Shown here: piece by piece, positions 12,599-25,158 of the stretch | How the letters are laid out: the number at the start of each line of letters is the position of its first letter | How positions within the stretch are numbered: the stretch's first letter is position 1 | Assembly: GCA_009760855.2 (NCBI GenBank) | Contig: WPIO01000031.1 | Coordinates: 3,141,001 to 3,205,000 of the forward strand | Direction of reading: 5' to 3' | DNA from: Cristatella mucedo | Lineage: Eukaryota > Bryozoa > Phylactolaemata > Cristatellidae | DNA length: 64,000 nt | The notes under the pieces: model-generated | What the model saw: only the letters and a program-made list of their open reading frames with translations | Database searches by the model: none | Told to the model about the DNA's origin: nothing | Program-made: the position numbers and the translations under genes

Positions 12599-14914
12599 CA
12601 GACATGCGAAAACTACGGCCCGCGGGCCATATACGGCCCGCGGGCCATATACGGCCCGTTGGGCTTTTCAATCCGGCCCGCCGAAGTCGTCCACGTTATA
12701 TTATTAAATTAAATATTATTATAAAGACACCTCAATCATTTTACATAGCTGTAATTCCCATCTTTCCCCGGCAGATGGCGGACCCCGAAGACATTGACCC
12801 TTGAGTGTGATGCATTACGGTTACTCTCTACTTCATTTGTCGCTTTGTACTTTCAGCCCTTCAGTAAAAATGAGCCGACCGAAGAAAGGAAAAGTAGACA
12901 GTGAGTGCCGAGTGTTCAATAAAGAGTGGACAACACAATGTTTTTTCACTGAAGTCCGATCAACAGCTGTGTGTCTGATATGCCAAGAAACTCTAGCAGT
13001 TTTTAAAGAATACAACATCAGCCGTCATTTTGCCACAAAACATGCTAACTACGCCAGTCAAGAGCCTCCACAAGAACGGGTGGCTACAGCTCAGAGATTG
13101 ACGGCTAATTTACTAATTTATTTTTGACTCGGCAAAACCTTTTTCACGGACAAACTTCGATTCAAGAGTCAAGTACTAAGGCAAGTTTTTGGCTGGCATT
13201 CAAATTAGCAAAGGCCAGTAAGCCTTTCTCCGAAGACAAATTTTTAAAAGAATGCATGGTTGAGACGGCAGGTCTCTTGTTTCCGGAGAGCAAAGGCAAA
13301 TTTGAAAAAATCAGTTTATCACTCAGAACTGTGACTCGCCGTGTGGAATTGATTGGCGAAGGTATAGCAAGCAAAGTAAACAAACAGGCGGGGTCCTTTA
13401 AGTTGTATTCACTGGCTCTGAATGAAAGTAACGACTTAAAAACACTGCTCAGCTCCTAATGTTCATCCGAGGGATCAGCGACAGTTTTGAGATCGCAGAG
13501 TAATATTTGACCATGGAGTCCGTGAAAGGAAAAACGAGAGAGGAGGACACGTATGACCAGGCGTCTGCTGTCATCGAGAGAGCGAAGCTACCTTGGAGTA
13601 AACTTGCCAATGTCACCATGGATGGATCTTTAACGGGAAAAACGTTGGGCTGCTAAAAAGACTGCAGGAAAAAGTAAAAGGGTAAAATCCTGATCAGGAT
13701 GTTATTTTCCTTCACTGCATCTTTCATCAGGAAGTTCTGTGTGAGTCTACATTGCGGCTAAATCGTGTCGTGAATCCAGACGTAAAACTTTTTAACTTTA
13801 TACGAGCAAGGGGATATCAGCATCGTCAGCATATTGCGTTCCTGTAAGAAACCGATGCAGATCACCAGGACTTACTTCACTACTCTCGTGTGCGCTGGCT
13901 AAGTTTGGGAAAAGCCTTTCAAAGAGTGTGGGAGCTGAAAGAAGAGATCACTGCATTTTTGGAGTTAATGAGGAGATCCGACGAATTTCCCGAGCTAAAT
14001 GACAAGAACTGGCTTTGTAACTTTGCGTTTGATGTGGACATATTTTCGCACATGAATGAGCTGAACACCAAGCTACAGGGGAACGATCAATTTGTGCACG
14101 ACATGTACACAAATGTTAGGGCTTTCAAATCTAAGCTGACTCTTTTCACCAGACAAATTTCAAAAAAATCTTTCACTCATTTCTCCACACTGGCCATACA
14201 GAAAGAGTTGACCCCTTAACGCGCAGAAATACAGAAAAGCACTGGAAAACCTGCACGGAAAATTCTGCCGTCGTTTCTGTGACTTTGAAAATTTTGAAAA
14301 GTCACTTCAGCTGGTGTCCTGTCCCCTGTCATAAGACCCTGAAACAGCACCACAGGAGCTGCAGTTGGAACTGATAGATCTTCAGTCTGACTCTGTATTG
14401 AAGGAGAAGTTCAACTCTCTTAAACTGAACGAATTTTATGCTTCACTTAACGAAGCAACGTTTCCAAACCTCCAGAGGATAGCGCAGAGGATGCTGACGT
14501 TGTTTGGCTCAACCTATGTGTGTGAACAGACATTCAGCGTCATGAACATCAACAAAGCTTGCTACAGATCCAAGTTAACTCACCAACACGTCGGATCTAT
14601 CTTGAGATTTGCCACAACAAATATAACGCCAGACATTGATGCACTTGCAAAACAAAAGAGACCAACAACACTGTTTCCACTGGAACTGAATGGGAGTTTA
14701 TTACTACATTATTAAATTAATAAATTTTTAAAAACAAATTACAATAAACTAAACACAATGGTGTTTTGCTGCCTTTTAAAGGCCAAATCTTTTCATGTAA
14801 TGTTTTGTAAATTTAATTTATATTAGTTCACACAAACACACCATTCTCCTATCGCCCCTGTTAAACTTTAGAAACCATTGTGGCCCGCGAGTCAAAAATT
14901 TTGCCCACCCTTAG
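12599..14914 (+). mobile_element. hAT transposon (GTF2IRD2/ZBED-like group), degenerate
   Basis: The left end starts CAGACATGCGAAAACTACGG and continues with cggcccgcgggcc repeats. The right end reads gtggcccgcgagtcaaaaat then ttgcccaccctta. GC-rich ends of the gcccgcgggcc type are characteristic of this hAT group. The 8 bases before the left end (tacaaagc) and those near the right junction (aactaagc) agree at 6 of 8 positions, consistent with a decayed 8-bp target duplication. It sits inside the Tigger element and so inserted after it. The body encodes a broken BED-finger transposase. Confidence 0.85.
12870..14715 (+). pseudogene. hAT transposase pseudogene with BED zinc finger
   Basis: The first block starts at ATG 12870 with MSRPKKGKVDSECRVF and carries a BED-type finger: CLIC, then HFATKH about 18 residues later. 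A frame change near 13125 leads to a block with FEKISLSLRTVTRRVE and SLALNES, typical of the conserved region ahead of the RNase-H-like catalytic fold in GTF2IRD2-type hATs. Further pieces include RVRWLSLGKAF and a C-terminal dimerisation block at 14365-14715 with LTLFGSTYVCEQTFSVMN. Frameshifts and stops separate the blocks, for example near 13125, 13457, 13655, 13850 and 14218. The gene is non-functional. Family assignment rests on motif order, not on a search. Confidence 0.85.
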
Positions 14915-15266
14915 CAACTAAGCACTCACGCGTCTCGAACAGTTTAGGCGCGTGACGTCACCGCCACAAACACATTAACGAGACACGAACACAAGCAAGA
15001 AATAGCTAAACAATAATTGCATAAACCACAAGACCAGTTTTTATTTTACGCAGACATGTGCTTTGATTGTGCGAGATTGATTCATTTTTTTATGATTTGC
15101 TTATAAGTGAGGGGAAAATGGTGCTGGGAACAGAAAATGGCTTGCTTTAAGTGAGGCTTGCTTACAACCGAGTTGCTTACAACCATGACTCTCCGTGTGC
15201 AAAAGATGTGACAAAAAATTGGGACATGGCCACAGTTTCTTTTATCCAAGATTTTATTATAAGCGA

Positions 15267-15290
15267 GTTGCATATAACCGAGGTTAACTG
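15267..15290 (-). repeat. Right terminal inverted repeat of the Tigger element
   Basis: Inverted partner of 11818-11841. Ends in ...ccgaggttaactg and is followed by CA where TA is expected. Confidence 0.85.
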
Positions 15291-15637
15291 CAGTTTCTGG
15301 AACCCGGAAGAAGCTCCTCCGGAAACTACGTGTAAGCGATTCGATGTGCTGCAGCGCCGAGGTTGCAAGATCTGCCTAGTTCTCGGCGGAGGGAAGCAAT
15401 CGTGCTGTCGTTCAACGCTCAGCCTACGGCGGGGGGGGGGGAGGACGGCACACTACCTGCGTTTCCTTAATATCGATATTCTCAATAACATAAAAAAATT
15501 AATTTTTTTGCTTTTTCACAGTCACTGACATGACGCTTACATTATCCCGCTGCGATATTTATATTACTCCTATGAGGGTGCAGCAATGATTTGTGTCGAA
15601 TCAAAAGGAGAGGGGAGATAATTTGCTAAATGGCATA
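15291..15637. other. Intervening sequence with an 11-base G run
   Basis: No gene recognised. Contains a G run at 15431-15441 and an AT-rich tail running up to the next LINE copy. Confidence 0.5.
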
Positions 15638-16759
15638 TGTATCTCAGTTGGAGACTCCACAGTATTGACGTGAATGGACAAAGATCATCCGATGTACCTC
15701 TGAAATATGGGGTACCTCGGGGCTCCGTGCTAGGTCCGGTTCTTTTCACGGTTTATACTCTCCCTCTTGTTGATGTGATTGCCAAGCAAAATCTAGGCTT
15801 TCACTTCCATGCAGATGACACTCAGTCGTACCTTTGCTTTGATCCCTCCCAGCCTTCGAGAACCTCGAATTCTCTTAACTCCCTTGCTACATGTACAGAT
15901 GACATCCGCACATGGATGGCAGCAAATTTTCTAAAACTAAACGATGATAAAACTAACTTACTAGTTATCGGAAAGCCCAGTGTTATTCAGAAATTGCAAA
16001 TGCTAACGCTCAAAATTGGCTCTGCCAGCATATCTCCTGTTGAATCAGCTCGAAATCTAGGTGTCATGTTCCAAAGTGACCTCTCGTTAGACGACCACAT
16101 CAGCTCCACAGTCAAATCTGCCTCCTTTCAGCTACATAGTATTGCTAAAATTCGGGCTTGTTTAGATAAGGATAACACATCTAAGTTGGTCCACGCATTC
16201 GTGACATCCCGTCTCGACTTCTGCAACTCACTGCTTACTGGCCTTACGGCATGTGCAATCAGGCGATTACAGCTGGTGCATAACTCTGCAGCTAGGCTTG
16301 TCTGTCGTGAGCATCGCATTTGCCACATCAACACCACTTCTCACCGACCTGCAGTGGCTACCAGTCAAGCAACGGATTAATTTCAAGGTTTTGTCGCTCA
16401 CTTTTAGGTAACTTCATTCTTTGACTCCAGCCTATCTCTCAGATCTACTCCCCCACCAGGCCAAGCATCGTACCACCCGCTTTTCGGAATCCAACAGCTT
16501 ACCAATACCTCGTACAAACCTCAAATATTTTGGAGACCTTGGATTTAGTTCGTATGCTTCCAAAGCCTGGAACTCCCTCCCGACTTGCATCAGAATATCC
16601 CCTGACTTGACCACATCTAAAAAGAACTTAAAAAAACACCTATTTAGGACAGCATTTAGTGGGTCCCTGAGTCTCGTCCTTGATGTGCTTATGCGTGCTG
16701 ACACTGTGCATGCTGCCACTAACCACATTTGCATGCTGACCTGTGCATGTCACCCCTAA
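15638..16759 (+). pseudogene. LINE reverse transcriptase C-terminal half, broken
   Basis: The first block (15637-16380) contains GVPRGSVLGPVLFTVYTLPL, where the usual motif is GVPQGSVLGP. It also has HADDTQSYL where an active L2 enzyme has YADDTQ, so two hallmark residues are changed. WMAANFLKLNDDKTNLL follows. The frame then breaks near 16340-16400, and the C-terminal block (PAYLSDLL, SSYASKAWNSLPTCI, LFRTAFSGSL) lies in another frame at 16421-16759. It can no longer encode an active enzyme. Confidence 0.88.
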
Positions 16760-16898
16760 CCATGTTATTCATGTTGTTTATCAAGCATGATATTACTCAC
16801 TATTCAATCGCACTTCCCTTTGCAGCAAATGTAAAGCGCCTAGAAAGAGATTGAGTTCTCTGTGGGCGTTTTATCAAGTGCATTATTATTATTATTAT
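15638..16898 (+). mobile_element. L2-clade family A LINE, 5'-truncated copy
   Basis: Homology to the copy at 36.5-40.0 kb begins inside the reverse transcriptase (near 15638, matching about 38773) and runs to the ATT tail at 16898. The 3' stem-loop motif (agcgcc ... gggcg) is present at 16834-16872. The coding part is broken, and the flanking target duplication could not be fixed. Confidence 0.9.
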
Positions 16899-18872
16899 GT
16901 AGCTGCAGCATGCACTCTCACAGTTGAACTTGACCATGCCTTGCTGTACATGTCTTGGTAAGCAAAGAACATAGAATAAATAGAATCTATCTGCGATTCT
17001 TCACGGGAGCTTACACTATGGTTAATATAAACTTAAATATGGCAGCACGTCGACAATACGTTTAATATAAATTAAAAGATGTGCGGCACGTCTGAGCGTT
17101 TGGTACCTGAAACTCAACGCTGATTCTATATCCGGTGCTGATGAATAAATTTAAATAAAATTATTTTAATGTTTCTTTTGTAAGGAAGTTATGAAATATA
17201 ATTGTGAACTAGGTTTTCATTTTACCTCGTATAAAAATGTTGCTCAGCTAACTAAGAAAGCTAAGCTATAAGCCAATCAGTGTAGCTAGCTCCGCAGCAG
17301 ACATCCAGAGCAGCAGACACTCAGCCACAAGCCAGCCTTCCCAATCAAATACAGAATCTTCCGTGCTTCTCACCGGACACAGGGAAGTTTTCATGTAAAG
17401 CCTTTGGTTCCCGCCCCCACTTTGGGCCGGCGAGTTTTCACAGCAACAAATAAGAGATAAAACGGAGAAATGAGGAAGGAGTTGAGCAGAATATAAGCTT
17501 ACCTGTCGCAGACCAAAAGCGAGAAGAACAAGCAACAAAAGAAGCTACTTAGTGCGACATTGCGACAACACGGCTAAAAAGTCGCGTACAACCAATTACT
17601 GCAGCAGCATCAGCCGGAGGAAGATCTCCTGGAGAAGAAGAATTGTGGGAGCGCCGTTCTGTCAAAGCTCAGCGAATGCCTGCTCACTTGTGACAAGGTC
17701 TAAAACATAAAGAGACTGTCTGAGCACGTAACGACCGAGATCGTGGCACGGAGTTCTAGCCCACTAACAGTAGCATGTTGGGGGGGGCTCACCAGCAAGG
17801 CTCGGCTTACCACCAGGTCAGCGGTGGACATTCAAACCCGCACTGTAACGCAGCAGCAAAACTTCCCATGACTTTTCACCGGCATAAGCTAGCAAGCACG
17901 TAATGCTTGCAAGCATGAAATAAACAGGAAAACTCTACCGTCATACATTGGCATAATACAAGCTTGCACGGTCGGCCTGGCTCTCGTAGCCAACAGTCGC
18001 CAAACGTGCGAGCGTGACGCTGATGAACGAGAAGGCTTGCCGCTCCATAAAAAGAAAAAAACTACAGTAGCTATTATGAAAAAACTCTAAAAACTTGTTA
18101 CAAAGATTTTTACGGCTGCTTTCAGCTTAATCTCAATTGACTGAATTCATCATTTCTTACATTTGTATGTTCATGCATTTTTTAATATCAGCATACACAA
18201 GCAGCCCCAAGTCTTCTTCCTTAAGCGACAAACGGCGTTGAGTTCTGCTTTTTCAAAGTTTGCTTAGGACCAATGTATCATTAGGATATCTGCATTCGAT
18301 CGGGGAAAAGAGCGGAGGCTTTGATTTATTGAGAATCGGTCAGGCGTGGACTGCTCATTCGCTTGAGAAATCAAAATGCATAGAAATGATTGCTTATGCA
18401 AGAGTGCTTCGTAGCTGCCTTTGTGCGCACAGATATACGTTGAAGGTGGTATCTCAAAGGTAGTATATTTTTTACAGTACAGCTCATGAATGCAGTTCTG
18501 CAAGACTTCTGTGCAATTTCTGATGCCTTCGTAATGCTAGCTCTGCAATTTAGATAGCTGGGAATGCTACTTTAACTCGCAGGCACTAGATTTATCTATT
18601 TTTCTCCATACTAACTCATCGTAGGACCGCCTGAGAATTCAGGCGCAACATGAAAATTAATAAAAGCAGTCTTAACATATTATTACAAACGCATCGATAA
18701 CTTACAGTCTTCGTAAATGTGGCACCGGAGTATTTTTTACGGACCCATGTATTGATACACTGCTGCTGGCAAGGCAGCATGCAAGATAGCCGTGCAGCCT
18801 TGAACCCTTGCTGCCAATAGAGTCTACTTCGAGCTTTTAGTAAAAAAAAATAACTCATTTGCCTATCGTATT
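16899..18872. other. No recognisable gene
   Basis: AT-rich to mixed sequence with short frames only. A 7-base G run lies near 17779. Nothing resembles an exon with known motifs. Confidence 0.5.
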
Positions 18873-19018
18873 AAAAGAACTTAATCTCTATTCAGGCGCT
18901 TCATATATGCCACAGGGCTCGAGCCCACGGCCTCGATCATTAATAAAATGCATTCACCTTGACTTTGGTCGTTAAAGGCGAGCACCTTAACCACTGGGCC
19001 AAACCAGCGCGCCAAAAC
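18873..19018 (-). mobile_element. SINE-A, tRNA-derived, with L2-like 3' tail
   Basis: On the minus strand the head carries an A box (tggcccagtggttaagg, complement of 18985-19001) and a B box (gggctcgagccc, 18915-18926), as in a tRNA-derived Pol III promoter. The 3' end (18873-18900) reads gcgcctgaatagagattaag, which resembles the L2 tail (gcgcctagagagagattaag). Related copies lie at 33433, 40036 and 61650. A shared tail implies mobilisation by an L2 reverse transcriptase. This is inferred. Confidence 0.75.
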
Positions 19019-19499
19019 CAGCTAAACCAACAAAACCAGCGGTGGCCACCAGCTGCGGCGGCCCAAGCAGCTTTCAGTGAAAGCCACTGGATGTCGTCGG
19101 AATCGTCGGTTCGAGTTGTATATTTGTTGGCATGTATAAATAATAATCATCGTTACTATATATGTATCAATTAATGTATTAGAATAAATGTTGTTCCTTG
19201 GCCGGAGGGCCCCTGCCCTGCCGGAGCACCGGCGACTTCCGGGTTCAAGAGCAGCGACCATACGGCTTCTGACCCAGAAATGCCGTCCGAGAGGTACAGC
19301 TGCCGCAATGCCGTCGGTTCTGTTCGCGCAATGCCGAGGTCCACCAGGCAGGCTAAACTGTCTGGCCAGCAATTACCCATGGTGACTACCATGGATACAT
19401 TAGCACCCGCAGAGAACTTGATCTCCATCTAGCCACTTTGCAGATGCAGTAACAGCTGTTAAGCTCGCAAGGCAAATTATCTCCATCTCCTTAAAAATG
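19019..19499. other. No recognisable gene
   Basis: Frames on both strands are open at 19020-19430, but no domain is recognisable. Confidence 0.45.
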
Positions 19500-19606
19500 A
19501 TAATGGCTATTATTATTATTATTGTCATTATTATTATACGAGTGATACAGCGCCCTCAGAGAACTCAATCTATTTCTAGGCGCTTACAATTGCTGCAAAG
19601 GACCTT
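19500..19606 (-). mobile_element. L2-type 3' tail, solo copy
   Basis: The minus-strand sequence reads gcagcaattgtaagcgcc ... ttctctgagggcgc and then an ATT-rich tail, matching the last ~100 bp of family A with divergence. No coding part is attached. Confidence 0.8.
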
Positions 19607-20134
19607 AAAGTGGTGGAACTCTCATTCCTAGCACTATGCGCATCGAGGATTTTCGAGATAGCCATCCGTAGGGAATACTAGCTGGAATGTGGTATTTCGA
19701 AATCTTATTTTAAAGTAGCGGTCACTCGCTCGTCCTTTTACAGATCAGAAGTGCCTGCCGACCAGCGTCCGAGAGGAAGTGCGCGAAGAGCTGCAGGAAC
19801 AGAAAGCTTGGAGGACGCTCGGCCGATGACGCTCAGTCGATCGACCGTATTGACGCATTGCCTGCAGTTCGAGGAAGAAAAGGAGGAAGAAAAAGAGGCG
19901 TCGCTGTGCGACCCAGGAGGCAAGAGGCGAGACAGTAGCAGAGATGAGCACCTGCTCGAGACGACGAGATCATCGCTGGCGCTCGAGCAGGGGCGAGAAA
20001 TGAAGGCTCGAAGGTCCTCGATAAAAGAGGGTCTCAGAAAAAGCAGGCATTTAGCGCCGATTCGACGATCTTGCGCCAGGACCGCGTTCGCGACCGTTGG
20101 CGAGCCTTCGGGACAGCTCCTCCAGGACGCTCGG

Positions 20135-20230
20135 CAACTGCAGGTCGTATCACTGCAGCTCGCATCACTGCAGCTCGCATCACTGCAGGTCGCATCACTG
20201 CAGGTCACATCACTGCAGGTCGCATCACAG
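20135..20230 (+). repeat. 15-bp tandem repeat, about six copies
   Basis: The unit cactgcaggtcgcat (variant cactgcagctcgcat) recurs from about 20135 to 20230. Each unit contains a CTGCAG palindrome. An open frame crosses it but has no recognisable domain. Confidence 0.9.
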
Positions 20231-20291
20231 CCGCTGCGCTTTTCTCCACTTTTGCGGTTGTTGTACTTGGACTAATACAGTGCTCGCCGCG

Positions 20292-21639
<1,348 letters not shown>

Positions 21640-21960
21640 ACGCTCTAGTCGACGGCAGCCCGAGAAGCGCGCTCTTTCCTTCCGATTTCCGCTGACGTCA
21701 CGCGGATAGCGTCGTCGCTTCGCTCGCCAGCTCCTCGAATTTCCGGCCCCTGGGCCGCTACGAGGAGCTCTGGCGAGCGCGGTGCCATGCGGTGCCTGCA
21801 GCCGGCTCCTGAGCGCTGCCGTCTCCTGCGGCCAGCGGCTGCCCTCGATAGCTGATAGGCGTAGCGGCTTAGTCTTTATTGTTCCTCAGTCCGCCCGTTC
21901 GCCTGGCTGCAGGCTCGTGCGCTGCCATTGGCCGATTTTGCCGATCGGTGTGCGGCCCGT
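21640..21960. repeat. Dispersed repeat Y, copy 1, GC-rich
   Basis: Aligns by eye with 23495-23790: shared phrases include cgctggcgt.act, cgtcgcttcgct, cgagtttccgg/cgaatttccgg, cagtccgc.cgttc and ctcgatag. It carries a strong hairpin at 21721-21779. The class of element is unknown. CpG density is high. Confidence 0.65.
21721..21779. other. GC-rich long hairpin inside repeat Y
   Basis: The left arm 21721-21737 (cgctcgccagctcctcg) pairs with the right arm 21761-21779. There are 17 base pairs with a 2-nt bulge, around a 23-nt loop (21738-21760). Confidence 0.85.
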
Positions 21961-23324
21961 GGTTGATGTGAAACGTTAACCGCATGGCGACGTGCGATGC
22001 AAGCAGCGAGCGTGTCCCTATCTCGACTTCCGTCTCTCTCTCGCCAGCGAGCCAGCCGGTAGAGTGCGTCGTCGGTCCGAGACGCCATACTTCTGGCGAC
22101 CTTCTTCCGCTAGCAGAGGAGCCGCCCTCTCGAGGGGGCGACAGCGCGCTTGGCTTGGGTTTAGTGCAGGACGCTGCGACAGCTCTGGGCTCAGCGTCGG
22201 CGGTCGGCGGTCAGCGCTCGGTCCTGCTCGAGGCACGCCTGGCGTCGCTCGCTGTGCGAGCTAAAGTTCGTGCTCGCCCGCGGCCGCGACAGCTCGGCGT
22301 TGCCCTTTCGAATAATACGCTAGTGGTTCGGACCGGGTGTACGTAAAGTTACAATTCTTCCGTACTGTCTGGATAGCGGCATGCTGTGAGTTGAAGAAGA
22401 CGGTCGTTGGGACTACTTAGAGATGGCGTTTTCTTTGCGTACTCCCGCATATCTGGCTAAATTTACACTAACAGGCAGCTCTATTACAGACGATCAGTCG
22501 AGAAGGTGATCGAACGTAATGACCAATATCGTGGGCTTTGGTTCTGCGGCATATGTAAAGCGTGCGGATAGAGGTGAAGTTCGCTGAGGGTGCTGTACGA
22601 CAGAATCATAGATGTCTATGCAATTATTTATATCCGTAACTGGGGGACATCGCAAATTGCATGGTAAATTTTAAGCGACTTTTGTAATACCGTCTATCAT
22701 ATTTGTATGAACCCCTAAATGTACTGCCTGACCTACTTTATAAAAAAAGGGAGGAACGAAAGCAGCCAAGCCAAACACCCGGATGATGACCGCTGCCAAC
22801 GCTGCCAACGTGCTGCACTACACTGCTGCTGCGTAATACCGCAAGAACCAGCTTGCAGTCAGAATGTCTCACACACTGACTCGCAAACCTTTGAAGAGCA
22901 TTCGATCGCCATCGCTGGCACTTTCGGCACAGGCATGTAGAGGCTAACGAATACGCAACTGATTGAGGGTAGACAATTTGAAGTATTTGCATTCAATCCA
23001 CACCGATACAAATTTAGCTGTCACACCACTTCTAGTTCGTAAAATCCGAGACTACTCAACACGTCTAGAAATTTGCAAGAATGCTACAACTCCTGGAGGC
23101 TGGAAAGCAAACGCCTCACTCATTAAACGCGTTCAATGTAAATGTAATAGGCCCCCTAACCCAGTCACAGATTAGAAATCTTAGGCAACCGATATTCGTT
23201 CAAAGTTTGAAGCTATTGATTGAACCGTTCATTACCTTAAAAGAGCTTCTTCGGGCTATGCTTTATCATAGAAATCTCGCTATTTTCTTGAACATGCATG
23301 CCTCCCGACACCTAGCGCGTCTCA
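21961..23324. other. No recognisable gene
   Basis: GC-rich to about 22340, then mixed. Frames on both strands are short and unmatched. Confidence 0.45.
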
Positions 23325-23490
23325 TCCATTGCAGAATTCTCTTTCGAAAAAATTGAAGTTCTTGCGAACATCGTATGCGGAAACCGAATCAGCTGAGACA
23401 AGTTTAATCCGCATCTGCTGTTTGACAGTAGCACGCAAGAAATTTCGTGGCTATGGTCATGTAAACGCTTACTGCTCGATGCTGAGTCCT
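23325..23490 (+). repeat. Repeat X, probable 5' fragment of L2 family A
   Basis: Matches 36545-36700, which lies directly upstream of the endonuclease frame of the main family A copy. Shared phrases include gaagttcttgcgaacatcgt and tagc.cg.aagaaat. It is therefore probably a piece of the family A 5' region. Confidence 0.6.
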
Positions 23491-23494
23491 CTGC

Positions 23495-23790
23495 CGCTCA
23501 ATCTACTCGATGGTAGCCCGCAAAGTGCTCTCTACTTGCTGTTTCCGCTGGCGTCACTCGGCAAGCGTCGCTTCGCTCCCAGCTCATCGAGTTTCCGGCA
23601 TCTGAGCCGCTAGGGGGAGCTAGCGAGCTGCGCCCGCTTATCGCTGCAGTCAGCTCCTAAGCGCTCCCGTCCATTGCGACCAGTTGCAGCTCTCGATAGC
23701 ACTTCGTGGCGGCTCCGTATTTTTACTCAGTCCGCTCGTTCACTTCGCCATAAGCTCATGTCCTGTTGATGGCGGCTGCCGATCGATGCG
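23495..23790. repeat. Dispersed repeat Y, copy 2
   Basis: Diverged copy of 21640-21960. The hairpin arms are only partly conserved here (cgctcccagctcatcgag ... ggagctagcgagctgcg). Confidence 0.65.
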
Positions 23791-24023
23791 CCGGTGCCAA
23801 GTTGTGCTGAAGTGTTGACCGCGGGCAAGGTTCGGTGCATGCGAGCGAGCGAGGCTCGAGGCGTGGGTGTGCACTTCCGATGTCTGGCAGCGCGCCAGCG
23901 AAGCTTGAGAGCGCTCATGCAAGGGAGTGTGGGCAGCAGGCTCGGATTCGCTGACTGCTGTGAATTCTTTTCGATACGATCGTGCGTGATTATTATCGTT
24001 TCCTTATTGTCAGCACTCGAATA

Positions 24024-24130
24024 GGTCCAGCACGTCGAATTCTCTCAACGTGCTCGCTGCACGTGTTGCTGAAATCTGCGCGTGGATGGCAGCGAACCTT
24101 CTCAAATTGAATGACATTGAAACCACTTGC
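24024..24130 (+). mobile_element. L2 family A fragment, RT C-terminal region
   Basis: Resembles 39000-39110 of the main copy (gaattctctcaac, cgtggatggcagcgaa, ctcaaattgaatga). It lies upstream of sequence from an earlier part of the same element, so the order is rearranged or two copies abut. Confidence 0.7.
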
Positions 24131-24199
24131 TAGTTGATCCTAGCAACTGCCAGGGCCTAGCCTCTATTTAAACGTCGTTCAATCACAGATGCGCAATCC

Positions 24200-24880
24200 A
24201 AATTGCTGATTTCTATGATCAATCATCTCAACCGCTTCCATGTTGGCTCCTTACCTAGTGATCCTTGTGATGATCTAGCTTATCACTCTTCCAGCTTCTT
24301 TGTCAGCAAGATGGACAAGATCGGGGAGTCCGTCCCTAAGGTTGGTGCATCCCCTCTAGACTTCTGTAGCTCAATAGCATTAACACAGGACTCGTGTCCC
24401 TCAATTCCGTACACCACCTCAATGTCTACATTCAAGGAGACCGCGAGTGATCTTATCCGGAATTGTATCTCCCAATCAAAGAAGATGAATAGTCCTCTGG
24501 ACCCTAATCCCACTGTCCTGCTTCTACGATGTATTAATCTGCTGCTGCCACGCATAGCTAACATAATAAATAAAGCCCTTAGCCTCAGGTCATGTCCCAG
24601 CATCTTTCAAAAAGACTGCAGTCGGGCCACTAATTAATACAGCAACACTAAGCAAAGAGAACTTGAGTAAATTCAGCCCAGTCTCCCTTCTACTGCTTCT
24701 ATCAAAGACACTAGAACGAGTTTCGGCAGACAAGCTGAACTCTTAGATTGAAACTTCAAACCTATCAAGTAAGTTCCAGTCTGGTTTTAGACCTAATCAG
24801 TCCACTAAGTCAGCATTGCTTCGGGTATACAACGAACTTCTCAGGAAAGCAGACCTACGTAGCTAGGCTCGTCTTTCGTG
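24200..24880 (+). pseudogene. LINE reverse transcriptase remnant, N-terminal half
   Basis: The block with MLISMINHLNRF, SPLDPNPTVLLLRCINLLLPRIANIIN matches the region ahead of the RT palm in the main copy (ISTINHLLNRS, SPLDPIPTVLLLRCIDLLLP). A frame break near 24600 precedes a segment matching LSNYRPVSLLP and SKFQSGFR with stops. The palm, including YADD, is deleted. Non-functional. Confidence 0.85.
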
Positions 24881-24961
24881 AGCGTCGCAGTCGCCACATC
24901 AGGCCATTTCTAGCCGACCTGCACTGGCTACCAGTCAAACAACGCTTCGACGTCAAAGTTC

Positions 24962-25053
24962 ACTTTACAGCAAATGTAAAGCGCCTAGAGAGAGATTAAG
25001 TTCTCTGAGGGCGCTTTATCAAGTGAATTATTATTATTGTTATTATTATTATT
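24962..25053 (+). mobile_element. Tail-only L2 insertion (92 bp) with 7-bp target duplication
   Basis: The 92-bp insert runs from acttt acagcaaatg through the stem-loop to the ATT tail. It is flanked by aaagttc at 24955-24961 and again at 25054-25060. The host LINE reads through once the insert and one aaagttc are removed. No coding sequence is present. Confidence 0.9.
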
Positions 25054-25158
25054 AAAGTTCTGTCGCTCACTTTTTGGTCTCTTTACTTTCTTACCTATCG
25101 GAGCTTATCAGACCAGACTATGCACCATACCATCCGCTTTGCTGAATCCAATCGTTTA

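Larger units (their letters stand above)
11818..15290 (-). mobile_element. Tigger/pogo-type DNA transposon, interrupted by a hAT
   Basis: The two ends are inverted repeats of about 24 bp: 11818-11841 begins CAGCCAACCTTGGTTATAAG, and the reverse complement of 15267-15290 begins CAGTTAACCTCGGTTATATG. Ends starting CAG with a GGTTATA core and a TA target are typical of pogo/Tigger elements. TA precedes the left end (11816-11817); the base pair after the right end is CA, probably a mutated TA. Sub-terminal copies of the same motif lie at 11860-11935 and 15100-15185. A C-terminal transposase remnant on the minus strand sets the orientation. Without the 2.3-kb hAT at 12599-14914, only about 1.15 kb remains, so this is an internally deleted copy. 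Confidence 0.85.

Noticed and set aside
19733-20275. Plus-strand open frame of about 180 codons after a ttttacag-like acceptor
   Set aside because: No recognisable domain, it runs into a 15-bp tandem repeat, and the opposite strand is open as well. Not enough to call an exon.
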